Below are positions 11,888-19,568 of a stretch of 24,369 nt of DNA, piece after piece. Numbering within the stretch: the first letter of the stretch is position 1; each line of letters starts with the position of its first letter. Source of the DNA: Phenylobacterium sp. CCH9-H3 (GTDB lineage: Bacteria > Pseudomonadota > Alphaproteobacteria > Caulobacterales > Caulobacteraceae); the NCBI RefSeq assembly GCF_001557235.1, contig NZ_LSJI01000239.1:1-24369 (forward strand), written 5' to 3'. A program made the translations under genes and the position numbers. The notes under the pieces were generated by a model that saw nothing but the letters and a program-made list of their open reading frames with translations, searched no databases and was not told the origin of the DNA.

Positions 11888-13234
11888 ATGCTGAGCGTGC
11901 TTGCCGACCGCACCTACCGGCGCCTGTTCCTGGCGCAGGTGATCGCGCTCGTGGGCACGGGTCTCGCCACGGTGGCGCTCGGCCTGCTGGCCTACGATCT
12001 CGCCGGCGCGGACGCCGGCGCGATCCTGGGCACGGCGCTCGCGATCAAGATGGTCGCCTACATCGGTGTGGGACCGATCGCCAACGCCTTCGCCGACCGG
12101 CTGCCGCGCCGGGCCTTCCTGGTCTCCATGGACCTGGTGCGAGCCGGGGTGGCGCTGATGCTGCCGTTCGTGACCGAGATCTGGCAGATCTACCTCTTGA
12201 TCTTCCTGCTGCAGTCGGCCTCGGCCGCCTTCACGCCCACCTTCCAGGCCGCGATTCCGGACATCCTGCCGGACGAGGCCCGCTATACCCGGGCGCTGTC
12301 GCTCTCGCGGCTCGCCTACGACATGGAAAGCCTGGTCAGCCCGATGCTGGCCGCGGCGCTGCTCAGCCTCATCAGCTTCCACTGGCTGTTCGGCGGCACC
12401 GTGCTGGGCTTCCTCGCGTCCGCCGCCTTGGTGGTCTCCGTCGTCGTCCCGCAGCCAAAGCGACAACCACAGGCCGGCGGGATCTATGCCCGGACCACCC
12501 GCGGTTCGCGCATCTACCTGAAGACACCGCGCCTGCGCGGCCTGCTGGCGCTGAACCTCGCCGCCGCCGCGGGCGGCGCGATGGTCATCGTCAACACCGT
12601 CGTCTACGTCCGCTCGCTACTGGGCCGCTCGGAGAACGATGTCGCCCTGGCGCTGGCCGCCTTCGGCGCGGGCTCGATGCTCGCGGCGCTCGCCCTGCCG
12701 CGGCTGCTCGAGCGCCTGGACGACCGCAAGGTGATGACGGGCGCAGCCCTGCTCCTGGCGGCTACCCTGCTGGCGACAGCGGCGACGAGCCTTGCGCCGG
12801 GGGGCGATCGTTGGGTCGCGCTGCTGATCCTGTGGCCGATCATGGGCGTCGGCTACTCCGCGGTGCTCACCCCGTCCGGCCGGTTGCTGCGACGCTCCGC
12901 CAGCCCCGACGACCGCAGCGCCGTCTTCGCCGCCCAGTTCGCCCTGTCCCACGCCTGCTGGCTGCTGACCTATCTGGTGGCCGGCGCCGTGGGGGCGCGG
13001 ATCGGCCTGGGCTGGACCTCCATCACCCTGGCTGTGCTGGCCGCCGTCGGCGTCGTGGCGGCCCTGGTCCTCTGGCCGGCCGAGGACCCGGACGTGGTGG
13101 TCCATCGGCACGACGACCTTCCACCGGCCCACCCGCATCTCCGGGAAGGGCGATCGGCAGGCGACGACCGGGCCCACGCTCATGACTTCGTCATCGACGA
13201 CCTTCACCGCCAATGGCCTTCGGCAGGGATCTGA
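11888..13234 (+). CDS. MFS exporter with His-rich cytoplasmic tail, probable metal exporter
   Basis: This is a 448-residue major facilitator with about twelve membrane helices; the loop IANAFADRLPRRAFLVSMD between helices 2 and 3 matches the family DRxPRR signature. The last 45 residues are hydrophilic and hold seven His in pairs (VHRHDD, AHPHL, AHAHD, LHRQ). Nickel exporters NreB and NrsD are MFS proteins with His-rich C-termini that lie beside RND metal pumps, so a nickel/cobalt export role is a reasonable inference from the tail and context. GGAGG lies eight bases before the ATG, 40 bases after czcA. A general drug or siderophore exporter is the alternative, but the tail argues against it. 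Confidence 0.82.
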   Translation: MLSVLADRTYRRLFLAQVIALVGTGLATVALGLLAYDLAGADAGAILGTALAIKMVAYIGVGPIANAFADRLPRRAFLVSMDLVRAGVALMLPFVTEIWQIYLLIFLLQSASAAFTPTFQAAIPDILPDEARYTRALSLSRLAYDMESLVSPMLAAALLSLISFHWLFGGTVLGFLASAALVVSVVVPQPKRQPQAGGIYARTTRGSRIYLKTPRLRGLLALNLAAAAGGAMVIVNTVVYVRSLLGRSENDVALALAAFGAGSMLAALALPRLLERLDDRKVMTGAALLLAATLLATAATSLAPGGDRWVALLILWPIMGVGYSAVLTPSGRLLRRSASPDDRSAVFAAQFALSHACWLLTYLVAGAVGARIGLGWTSITLAVLAAVGVVAALVLWPAEDPDVVVHRHDDLPPAHPHLREGRSAGDDRAHAHDFVIDDLHRQWPSAGI

Positions 13235-13238
13235 CGCC

Positions 13239-13958
13239 ATGACATCGAGCCGTTCCACAGCACCTTGGCCCGCCTGGCGCACGCTGCGCCTGGCCATCGC
13301 AGCCCTGATCCTCAGCCTTGTCGCCGGCGCCGCCTGGGCGCATGGCGTCGCCGAGGGCGACAAGGGCTACATCCAGGAGAGCTCCGGCGTGCTGTTCGCG
13401 CCCTTCGTCTACCTGGGCGCCAAGCACATGGTGACCGGCTATGATCACCTGCTGTTCCTGGCCGGGGTGATCTTCTTCCTCTACCGGCTGAAGGACATCA
13501 GCCTCTATGTGACGATGTTCGCGGTGGGCCACTCGGTGACCCTGCTGCTGGGCGTGCTCACCGGCATCAGCGTCAACGCCTACCTGATCGACGCGATCAT
13601 CGGGCTTTCGGTGGTCTACAAGGCCCTCGACAACCTCGGCGCCTTCCAGCGCTGGTTCGGCGTGCAGCCGAACGCCCAGGCGGCCACCCTCATCTTCGGG
13701 CTCTTCCACGGCTTCGGCCTGGCAACGAAGCTGCAGGACTTCGAGCTCGCCCGCGACGGGCTGATCCCGAACCTGCTGGCCTTCAACATCGGTGTCGAAC
13801 TCGGTCAGATCCTGGCGCTCAGCGTCATCCTCATCGCCATGGGCTTCTGGCGACGCACGCCGAGCTTCTGGAAGCACGCCTACGCCGCCAACGTCATGCT
13901 GATGACGGCGGGCTTCGTCCTCACCGGCTATCAGCTGGTCGGCTTCTTCGTCGCCTGA
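13239..13958 (+). CDS. HupE/UreJ-family membrane permease
   Basis: Members of this family are putative nickel/cobalt transporters. The chosen ATG at 13239 lies five bases after the MFS stop and is preceded by a GGGA ribosome site; the frame also has an ATG at 13182 that would overlap the MFS gene and add a non-hydrophobic extension. The 239-residue product starts with a signal-like hydrophobic segment ending in AWAHG. The family signature follows: GAKHMVTGYDHLLFLAG, with conserved His and Asp, then FAVGHSVTLLLG and FGLFHGFGLATKL, each with a His inside a membrane helix. About six to seven helices are predicted. Loss of the N-terminal His in AHG would be the first test of function. HupE-like proteins beside CzcA-type pumps are a recurring arrangement in alphaproteobacteria. 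Confidence 0.88.
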   Translation: MTSSRSTAPWPAWRTLRLAIAALILSLVAGAAWAHGVAEGDKGYIQESSGVLFAPFVYLGAKHMVTGYDHLLFLAGVIFFLYRLKDISLYVTMFAVGHSVTLLLGVLTGISVNAYLIDAIIGLSVVYKALDNLGAFQRWFGVQPNAQAATLIFGLFHGFGLATKLQDFELARDGLIPNLLAFNIGVELGQILALSVILIAMGFWRRTPSFWKHAYAANVMLMTAGFVLTGYQLVGFFVA

Positions 13959-13970
13959 CGGGAGATCCTC

Positions 13971-14597
13971 ATGTCGAACATCCACAAACCCGATCCCGCC
14001 GAACTGCCGAGCACCGGTCGACTGCTGCGCTCCACCGCCATCGCGGCCGCAGTGGCCGCGGGGCTGCTCGTCACCGTGGTCGTGCCGGCCGAATACGCCA
14101 TCGACCCCACAGGGGTCGGCCGCCTCATCGGCCTGACCCAGATGGGCGAGGTGAAGGTCGCCCTCGCGGCCGAAGCGGAGGTCGAAGCCACAGCGCCGAC
14201 AGTCGCACCGCCGCTTGCGGTCGCCGCCGCGCCCCCGCCGTCGGCGTCCGCCCCAATCGCGGCCGCGGCGGCTGCGCCTGCGGGCAAGGTGGAGGAGGTC
14301 ACCGTCACCCTGGCGCCCAACCAGGCCGTCGAGTTCAAGGCCGAGATGCGCAAGGGCGCCACCGTCGACTACCGCTGGAGCACCGACGGGCCGAAGCTGA
14401 ACTTCGACACCCACGGAGATGGGCAGGGCATCAAGTACCATGGCTACGCCAAGGGCTCGGAGGCGGTTTCCGAAGGCGAGTTGACCGCCGCCTTCGACGG
14501 CGCCCACGGCTGGTTCTGGCGCAACCGCGCCGGCAAGCCGGTGACGCTCACCCTGCGGGTCTCAGGCGACTTCGCCCGTCTGAAGCGCGTCGTCTGA
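13971..14597 (+). CDS. Single-pass membrane-anchored protein downstream of HupE
   Basis: This 208-residue protein has a polar N-terminus (about 20 residues), one membrane helix at about residues 22-42, an Ala/Pro-rich linker (about residues 60-105) and a C-terminal periplasmic domain with a beta-rich pattern (VEEVTVTLAPNQAVEFKAEM, YRWSTDGPKLNFDTHGDGQG, GAHGWFWRNRAGKPVTLTL). Proteins of this layout, often labelled transmembrane anchor protein, commonly follow HupE/UreJ genes in metal resistance islands of related bacteria; this is from general familiarity. Biochemical role unknown. GGAG lies before the ATG, twelve bases after the HupE stop, so it is co-transcribed. The aromatic- and His-bearing C-terminal domain may engage the metal or the permease. 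Confidence 0.75.
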   Translation: MSNIHKPDPAELPSTGRLLRSTAIAAAVAAGLLVTVVVPAEYAIDPTGVGRLIGLTQMGEVKVALAAEAEVEATAPTVAPPLAVAAAPPPSASAPIAAAAAAPAGKVEEVTVTLAPNQAVEFKAEMRKGATVDYRWSTDGPKLNFDTHGDGQGIKYHGYAKGSEAVSEGELTAAFDGAHGWFWRNRAGKPVTLTLRVSGDFARLKRVV

Positions 14598-14770
14598 GCT
14601 TCGGGTCGACGCCTTGATTTCCGTCTAGCGTCCACCTCTTCCCAAGGGGCCGCCGACGGGGTATCCGAGGGTCATCGGGCTTCCGCGGATCGCCCGGTCA
14701 GACGGGTTCGCTCGTCCAAGATCCGCTCCTTCAGGCGTCCGTCTTGCGCGGGCCCTCGGGAGCGCTTGCC
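14598..14770 (+). other. 173-bp gap before the chromate block
   Basis: There is no convincing gene, repeat or clear terminator. It separates the metal efflux block from the chromate genes and is the likely place for a chromate-operon promoter, but I could not identify -35/-10 boxes with confidence. Confidence 0.4.
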
Positions 14771-15280
14771 TTGGACTCTGAGACCGACCGTCGCCTTTCC
14801 GAGCTTTTTCCAGGCGGCCGCCCCACCCGCTGGGTGACCCGTGAACAGCCGAAGATCGACCGCCTGGCCTGTCCGTGGCTGATCCGCCGGTTCCTCGAGC
14901 CCGAAGCGGAGATCCTCTACGTCCCGACGCCCGCCGTGTTCGAGGCGGCCGAGCGGGAAGGGGCCATCGTCTTCGACCTCCCAGGCGCGCCGTTCTCCCA
15001 CGTCGGCGACCTCTGCAGCTTCGACGCCTTCCTCACGCACTTCGGGCTCGTCGACCCCGGACTTGAGAGGCTCGCCCTCATCGTGCGGGGCGCGGACACC
15101 GACCGCCACGACCTGGCGCCGGAGGCCGCCGGCCTGCACGCGGTCTCGCTGGGGCTATCGCTCACCCACTCGGATGACCAGGCTCTGCTGGCCCAAGGCC
15201 TGGTCCTCTACGACGCCCTCTACGCCTGGAGCCTCAACCCCGACCGCGAGCGCCACGCCTGGCGTCCCGCCGACCTCTGA
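14771..15280 (+). CDS. chrB: ChrB-type chromate resistance protein, C-terminal domain only
   Basis: The product matches the C-terminal domain of ChrB: RWVTREQPKIDRLACPWLIRRFLEPEAEILYVP is the typical opening, followed by LPGAPFSHVGDLCSFDAFL and a conserved end. Full-length ChrB is about 300 residues with an N-terminal regulatory part; here only about 170 residues are present and the regulatory half is missing. Start is uncertain: no ATG is available. The TTG at 14771 has GGGAG eight bases upstream and is preferred; a TTG at 14744 would add nine residues. It lies directly before the superoxide dismutase and chrA genes. In full systems ChrB regulates chrA in response to chromate; stand-alone C-terminal domains occur in chromate operons with an unclear role. 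Confidence 0.82.
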   Translation: MDSETDRRLSELFPGGRPTRWVTREQPKIDRLACPWLIRRFLEPEAEILYVPTPAVFEAAEREGAIVFDLPGAPFSHVGDLCSFDAFLTHFGLVDPGLERLALIVRGADTDRHDLAPEAAGLHAVSLGLSLTHSDDQALLAQGLVLYDALYAWSLNPDRERHAWRPADL

Positions 15281-15291
15281 AGGAGAGACCG

Positions 15292-15990
15292 ATGACCGAT
15301 CCCGATCGCCGCACCCTGCTGGCCGCCGCCGCCGGCCTCGCCGCCGCCGCGCCCGTCGCCGCCGCACAAACCGCTGGAGGGACGCCTGCCGCGGCGGCGG
15401 CCTTCACGCCCAAGCCGCTGGCATTCGATCCCGCCAAGGTTCCGGGCCTGTCGGAGAAGCTCATCCGCAGCCACTATGACAACAACTACGCCGGCGCCGT
15501 GAGGCGCCTGGGCGCCATCAAGACGGACTTCGCCAAGCTCGACATGGCCGCCGCGCCGACCTTCCTGGTGAACGGGCTGAAGCGCGAGGAACTGCTCGCC
15601 TGGAACTCCATGGTCCTGCACGAGGTCCACTTCGAGGGGTTCGGGGAACGGGACGCCCCCTCGGCGCCGCTGGCGCGCGCCCTCGAGCGGGATTTCGGCA
15701 GCCATGAGCGGTGGGCGGCCGAGTTCGCCGGCATGGGCAAGGCCCTGGGCGGCGGCTCGGGCTGGGTGCTGCTCACCTGGAGCGAACGCGACCAGCGGCT
15801 TGTCAACCAATGGGCCTCCGACCACACCCAGACCCTCGCCGACGGCCGCCCGCTCCTGGCGCTCGATATGTACGAGCACGCCTACCACATGGACTATGGC
15901 GCCAGGGCCGCGGCCTACGTCGACGCCTACATGAAGGCGTTCGCCTGGAAGGGCGCCAACGCCCGCTTCGCCCGGGCGAGCGCCGCATGA
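15292..15990 (+). CDS. chrC: Exported Fe/Mn-type superoxide dismutase, ChrC position
   Basis: This enzyme disproportionates superoxide, which arises during chromate reduction. Residues 1-25 form a Tat-like signal (DRRTLLAAAAGLAAAAPVAAAQ), so the enzyme likely acts in the periplasm. Fold landmarks are present: candidate metal ligands His61 (in RSHYDNNY), His110 (in MVLHEVHFEGFG), Asp192 and His196 (in LDMYEHAYHMDYG). The second-shell segment after the first ligand reads DNNY where classical enzymes have GKHH, so two usual His are replaced. In Cupriavidus chromate operons ChrC is a superoxide dismutase next to ChrB and ChrA, matching this order. GGAGAG lies before the ATG; the stop overlaps the chrA start (ATGA). 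Catalytic activity with the altered segment is not proven. Confidence 0.85.
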   Translation: MTDPDRRTLLAAAAGLAAAAPVAAAQTAGGTPAAAAAFTPKPLAFDPAKVPGLSEKLIRSHYDNNYAGAVRRLGAIKTDFAKLDMAAAPTFLVNGLKREELLAWNSMVLHEVHFEGFGERDAPSAPLARALERDFGSHERWAAEFAGMGKALGGGSGWVLLTWSERDQRLVNQWASDHTQTLADGRPLLALDMYEHAYHMDYGARAAAYVDAYMKAFAWKGANARFARASAA

Positions 15991-17387
15991 CCACGGCCGC
16001 CGAAGTCGCGTCTCCATCCCACGGTCACGGCGTGTCCTTCGCCGAGGCGATGAAGGTCTGGGCTCGGGTCGCCGCCCTCAGCTTCGGCGGTCCCGCGGGA
16101 CAGATCGCGATGATGCATCGCATCCTCGTGGAGGAGAAGCGCTGGCTCGGCGAGCGGCGGTTCCTGCATGCCTTGAACTACTGCATGCTCCTGCCGGGCC
16201 CCGAGGCGCAGCAGCTCGCCATCTACATCGGCTGGCTGATGCACGGCACCGCCGGCGGCCTGCTGGCCGGGGTGCTCTTCGTCCTGCCCGGCTTCCTGGC
16301 CATCATGGCGCTCAGCGTCCTCTATGCGCTGCTGGGCGGCGTCGGCATGGTCGCGGCCCTGTTCTTCGGCCTGAAGGCCGCCGTGCTCGCCATCGTCCTG
16401 CAGGCGGTGGTGCGCGTCGGTAGTCGCTCGCTGAAGAATGCGGTGATAATCGGCATCGCGGCCGCCGCCTTCGTGGCCATCTTCGCCTTCGACGTGCCGT
16501 TTCCCTTGATCATCCTCGCGGCGGCGCTGGTCGGCTTCATCGGCGGGCGCGCCGGCGTCCCGGCCTTCCTCGTGGGCGGCGGCCATGGCGCGGTGGTGGC
16601 CAAGGAGGTGCTCGACGCCGACAGTCTCCTCGGCGAAGGGACGCCCGCTCACGCCCGGCCGAATCTCCTCTGGTCGCTGAAGATTTCGGGGCTGCTGGCG
16701 GCGCTGTGGGCGGCGCCGGTGCTGGGGCTGGGGTTGCTGGTCGGCTGGGACAACATCTTCTCCCAGATCGCGGTCTTCTTCTCCAAGATGGCGGTGGTCA
16801 CCTTCGGCGGGGCCTACGCCGTGCTGGCCTACGTCGCCCAGGAGGCGGTGGAGACCTATGGGTGGCTGCGGCCCGGCGAGATGCTCGACGGCCTCGGCAT
16901 GGCCGAGACCACGCCGGGCCCGCTGATCATCGTCACCCAGTTCGTCGGCTTCATGGGCGCCTTCCGCGGCGCCGAGGGCCTGTCGCCCTTGCTGGCCGGC
17001 GTGCTTGGCGGGGTGCTCACCACCTGGGTCACCTTCACCCCCTGCTTTCTCTGGATCTTCCTGGGCGCCCCCTTCGTCGAGGCGCTCCGCGGGGCCAGGG
17101 CGCTCAACGCCGCCCTGGCCGCCATCACGGCGGCCGTGGTGGGCGTGATCCTTAACCTGGCGATCTGGTTCGGGCTGCACGTGCTCTTCCGGGAGGTGCG
17201 GGAGGTGGCCGGCTGGGGGCTTCGCATGGACGTGCCGGTGCTGTCGACGATCAACTGGGCCTCGCTCGTCCTCACCCTGGCCGCGGCGCTCGCCGTCTTC
17301 CGCTTCAAGATGGGCGTGATCCCGGTGCTGCTCGGCTGCGCCGCCGTCGGTATGGCGTTCCACCTATTAGACTTGGCTGTGGTCTGA
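15987..17387 (+). CDS. chrA: Chromate transporter ChrA (CHR superfamily, two-domain)
   Basis: This proton-coupled chromate exporter of 466 residues has two homologous CHR domains. The first starts around residue 25 with LSFGGPAGQIAMMHR, EKRWLGERRFLHALNYCMLLPGPEAQQLA. The second begins near residue 262 with FFSKMAVVTFGGAYAVLAYVAQ and holds GMAETTPGPLIIVTQFVGF. The FGGP/FGG and LPGPE/TPGPL motifs are family hallmarks. The frame stays open upstream through the dismutase gene, but the ATG at 15987 overlaps the chrC stop codon as ATGA and gives the usual N-terminus. An N-terminal HGHG near residue 12 precedes the first helix. Co-transcribed with chrB and chrC. The gene appears intact and should confer chromate efflux. 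Confidence 0.95.
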   Translation: MTTAAEVASPSHGHGVSFAEAMKVWARVAALSFGGPAGQIAMMHRILVEEKRWLGERRFLHALNYCMLLPGPEAQQLAIYIGWLMHGTAGGLLAGVLFVLPGFLAIMALSVLYALLGGVGMVAALFFGLKAAVLAIVLQAVVRVGSRSLKNAVIIGIAAAAFVAIFAFDVPFPLIILAAALVGFIGGRAGVPAFLVGGGHGAVVAKEVLDADSLLGEGTPAHARPNLLWSLKISGLLAALWAAPVLGLGLLVGWDNIFSQIAVFFSKMAVVTFGGAYAVLAYVAQEAVETYGWLRPGEMLDGLGMAETTPGPLIIVTQFVGFMGAFRGAEGLSPLLAGVLGGVLTTWVTFTPCFLWIFLGAPFVEALRGARALNAALAAITAAVVGVILNLAIWFGLHVLFREVREVAGWGLRMDVPVLSTINWASLVLTLAAALAVFRFKMGVIPVLLGCAAVGMAFHLLDLAVV

Positions 17388-17439
17388 GACCGCGTGACCG
17401 CAGCCGTCTTGGCGTGGTGTCAGGAAGAGGAAGGTCCCG

Positions 17440-17452
17440 AAACTCCTAAGTT
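17440..17452 (+). repeat. Left 13-bp border repeat (attL-like)
   Basis: AAACTCCTAAGTT, identical to 20724-20736. With its left flank it forms GTCCCGAAACT-CCTA-AGTT; the right arm of the presumed original palindrome is lost here and replaced by CGTGCCG. It sits 52 bp after the chrA stop and 59 bp before the arsC stop. Confidence 0.7.
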
Positions 17453-17471
17453 CGTGCCGCGCAAACAAGTC

Positions 17472-17497
17472 GTCTCAGAAGGATCTCGAATGTCACT
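17472..17497. repeat. Diverged partial copy of the resolvase-upstream motif
   Basis: The segment contains GTCTCAGAAG, then TCTCGAA, then GTCACT. The same order GTCTCAAAAG, GTCTCGAAA, GTTGACT occurs at 20779-20808 upstream of the resolvase gene, with small gaps. It may be a decayed second res-like site on the other side of the arsenic unit; similarity is short and could be chance. Confidence 0.3.
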
Positions 17498-17511
17498 GGG
17501 TTGCGGGACTT

Positions 17512-17922
17512 TTAGCCGAGCGGAATGACCTCGCCATCCTCCTTTCTAAAGCTGTCGGGCTTGCGATCGAGCAAATCGAGGACAGCCTCTGAAGGCCGGC
17601 TGAGTTTCACGCCCTTCGGGGTGACGACGATCGGGCGATTCACCAGGATCGGGTGCGCCACCATGGCGTCGAGGATGGCCTCGTCGCTGGCCTCCGCACC
17701 GTGCAGCCCCAGCTCGACCGCTGGCGTGCCCTTGTCGCGCAGGATGTCGCGCGGCTTGGCGCCCATGGCCGCGAGCAGCTCCTGCAGCTGCGGCTTGGTC
17801 CATCCGGTCTGCAGGTACTCGACGACCTCGGGCTCATAGCCAGCGGCCCTTACGAGGGCGACCGTGTTGCGCGAGGTGCCGCACGCCGGATTGTGGAAGA
17901 TGGTGATCGAGAAGGCGGACAT
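17512..17922 (-). CDS. arsC: Arsenate reductase, glutaredoxin-dependent ArsC type
   Basis: This enzyme reduces arsenate to arsenite for export by Acr3. The 136-residue product carries the catalytic motif FHNPACGTSRNT with Cys14, followed by Arg62 (ILRDKG) and Arg96 (ILVNRPIVV), which correspond to the substrate-binding Args of the E. coli plasmid R773 ArsC family. Length is normal. The frame extends to 17994, but the ATG at 17922 has GAGGTG seven bases upstream and begins directly at the beta strand of the fold. It lies five bases after acr3. This is the last gene of the minus-strand arsenic operon. It is a different family from the phosphatase-type reductase encoded upstream in the same operon, so the operon has two reductases. 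Confidence 0.93.
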   Translation of the reverse strand: MSAFSITIFHNPACGTSRNTVALVRAAGYEPEVVEYLQTGWTKPQLQELLAAMGAKPRDILRDKGTPAVELGLHGAEASDEAILDAMVAHPILVNRPIVVTPKGVKLSRPSEAVLDLLDRKPDSFRKEDGEVIPLG

Positions 17923-17927
17923 GCAGG

Positions 17928-19043
17928 TCACCTCGTGATTGGTGAGGCGCAACGCGCCGCCACCCGTTGAACGGCCGCGCCGCGCTCGTACCAACCCTTC
18001 GACCGGTTCACGATAGCGACGATGGTCAGCATGACCGGCACTTCGATCAACACGCCGACCACGGTAGCCAGCGCCGCGCCGGAGGAGAAGCCGAACAGGC
18101 TGATGGCGGCGGCGACGGCCAACTCGAAGAAGTTGCTGGCCCCGATCAGCGCGGACGGTCCGGCGACGCAGTGGGCTTCACCCGTGGCGCGGTTGAGCAG
18201 ATAGGCGACGGCCGAGTTGGCGTAGACCTGGATCAGGATCGGCACGGCCAGCATGGCGATGATCGCCGGCTGGGTGAAGATCTGCTCGCCCTGGAAGCCG
18301 AACAGCAGCACCAGGGTCGCGAGCAGGGCCGTGAGCGAGAGCGGCCCGATGCGTCCGAGGACGCGCTGAAGCTCAGCCTCGCCGCCGCGCCTGATGAACG
18401 CGCCTCGCAGAAGCTGCGCCAGGACGACGGGCACTATAATGTAGAGCCCGACCGAGAGCAGCAACGTGTCCCACGGCACGGTGATAGCCGACAGGCCCAG
18501 CAGCAGGCCGACAATCGGGGCGAACGCTACCACCATGATGGCGTCGTTGACCGCCACTTGGCTCAAGGTGAAGTGCGGCTCGCCTCGGGTCAGATTGCTC
18601 CAGACGAACACCATGGCCGTGCAGGGCGCCGCGGCAAGCAGGATGAGGCCGGCGATGTAGCTGTTGATCTCGCCGGCCGGCAGGTAAGGGCGGAACAGGT
18701 AGCCGATGAAGAAGGCGCCCAGCGCCGCCATCGAAAACGGCTTCACCGCCCAGTTGACGAACAGGGTCACGCCGATGCCTCGCCAGTGCTGGCCAACCTG
18801 GCGCATGGCGCCGAAATCGACCTTCATGAGCATCGGAATGATCATCAGCCAGATCAGCACCGCCACCGGCAGGTTCACCTTGGCGACCTCGGCGCCACCG
18901 ATAGCCTGGAAAACGCTTGGGAAGAGGTGGCCCAACCCAACGCCGACGATGATGCAGAGCGCCACCCACAGGGTCAGGAAACGCTCGAAGCGGGACAGGG
19001 CCTTGGGCCCTTCGGCCAGGGCCGGCGGCTCGATCGTGGTCAT
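17928..19043 (-). CDS. acr3: Acr3-family arsenite efflux permease
   Basis: This inner-membrane arsenite exporter of 371 residues has about ten helices. The family landmark Cys lies in AAPCTAMVFVWSNLTRGE (around residue 145), and the conserved Glu of the later helix is in GASNFFELAVAAAI. The start ATG at 19043 overlaps the stop of the phosphatase-type arsC gene (ATGA), while the open frame further upstream lies inside that gene and is rejected. The C-terminal tail after the last helix is Arg/Ala-rich and slightly longer than usual. Five bases separate it from the last arsC. Often annotated arsB; sequence shows Acr3 rather than the ArsB family. Confidence 0.95.
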   Translation of the reverse strand: MTTIEPPALAEGPKALSRFERFLTLWVALCIIVGVGLGHLFPSVFQAIGGAEVAKVNLPVAVLIWLMIIPMLMKVDFGAMRQVGQHWRGIGVTLFVNWAVKPFSMAALGAFFIGYLFRPYLPAGEINSYIAGLILLAAAPCTAMVFVWSNLTRGEPHFTLSQVAVNDAIMVVAFAPIVGLLLGLSAITVPWDTLLLSVGLYIIVPVVLAQLLRGAFIRRGGEAELQRVLGRIGPLSLTALLATLVLLFGFQGEQIFTQPAIIAMLAVPILIQVYANSAVAYLLNRATGEAHCVAGPSALIGASNFFELAVAAAISLFGFSSGAALATVVGVLIEVPVMLTIVAIVNRSKGWYERGAAVQRVAARCASPITR

Positions 19044-19558
19044 TGGGTGGATTGGATCTCGTCGGCGGACTGGCCGATCTCGCGCAGCTTGGCCTGCAGG
19101 GACATGCGGTCGATGGAAGCCAGCGGCAGGTTGAGGAAGATGCGGATGCGGTTGCCCAGCATCCGCGCCGTCTCGGAGAAGGCCGCGGCGATCTCGGCCT
19201 CGGAGCCCTCGACCGCAGCCGGGTCCGGCACGCCCCAATGGGCGGTCATCGGCTGGCCCGGCCACACAGGGCAGACCTCGCCGGCGGCGTTGTCACAGAC
19301 AGTGATGATGAAATCGAGCGGCGGGGCGCCCGGCTTTGCGAACTCGTCCCAGGACTTGGAGCGGAACGCCATGTCCTCGAAGCCGAGGGCACGGGTGATC
19401 GACAGGGCGTGTGGATTGACACGTCCCGTGGGCATGGAGCCCGCCGAGTAAGCCTTGAAGCGTCCTTGGCCCTCCTTGTTCATCAGCGCCTCGGCAATGA
19501 CGGACCGGGCCGAGTTGCCGGTGCACAGGAAGAGGATGTTGTAGGTCTTGTCGCTCAC
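19040..19558 (-). CDS. arsC: Arsenate reductase, low-molecular-weight phosphatase type
   Basis: This enzyme reduces arsenate using the phosphatase-like loop. The conserved P-loop CTGNSARS sits at residues 12-19 (Cys12, Arg18), near the start as in this family, and a DNAAGEVCPVWPG segment in the middle holds a further Cys typical of ArsC proteins of the Acr3-linked type. From the GTG at 19558 the protein has 172 residues; GAGGAG lies six bases upstream. A second in-frame GTG at 19576 would overlap arsR and lacks a ribosome site of similar quality. The gene lies ten bases after arsR, and its stop overlaps the acr3 start. Thioredoxin is the likely reductant; this is family knowledge. Confidence 0.92.
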   Translation of the reverse strand: MSDKTYNILFLCTGNSARSVIAEALMNKEGQGRFKAYSAGSMPTGRVNPHALSITRALGFEDMAFRSKSWDEFAKPGAPPLDFIITVCDNAAGEVCPVWPGQPMTAHWGVPDPAAVEGSEAEIAAAFSETARMLGNRIRIFLNLPLASIDRMSLQAKLREIGQSADEIQSTQ

Positions 19559-19568
19559 GGGCGGCTCC

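Noticed and set aside
15711..15986. Longer chrA start inside the dismutase gene
   Set aside because: The extension is an Arg/Gly-rich shadow of chrC; the ATGA overlap at 15987 gives the normal ChrA length.
17388..17511. Tn3-type terminal inverted repeats flanking the resolvase region
   Set aside because: No GGGG-starting 38-bp ends were found, and no transposase gene is present in the window.
19044..19265. Longer acr3 start
   Set aside because: The added residues are a shadow of the phosphatase-type arsC gene; the ATGA overlap at 19043 is the natural start.
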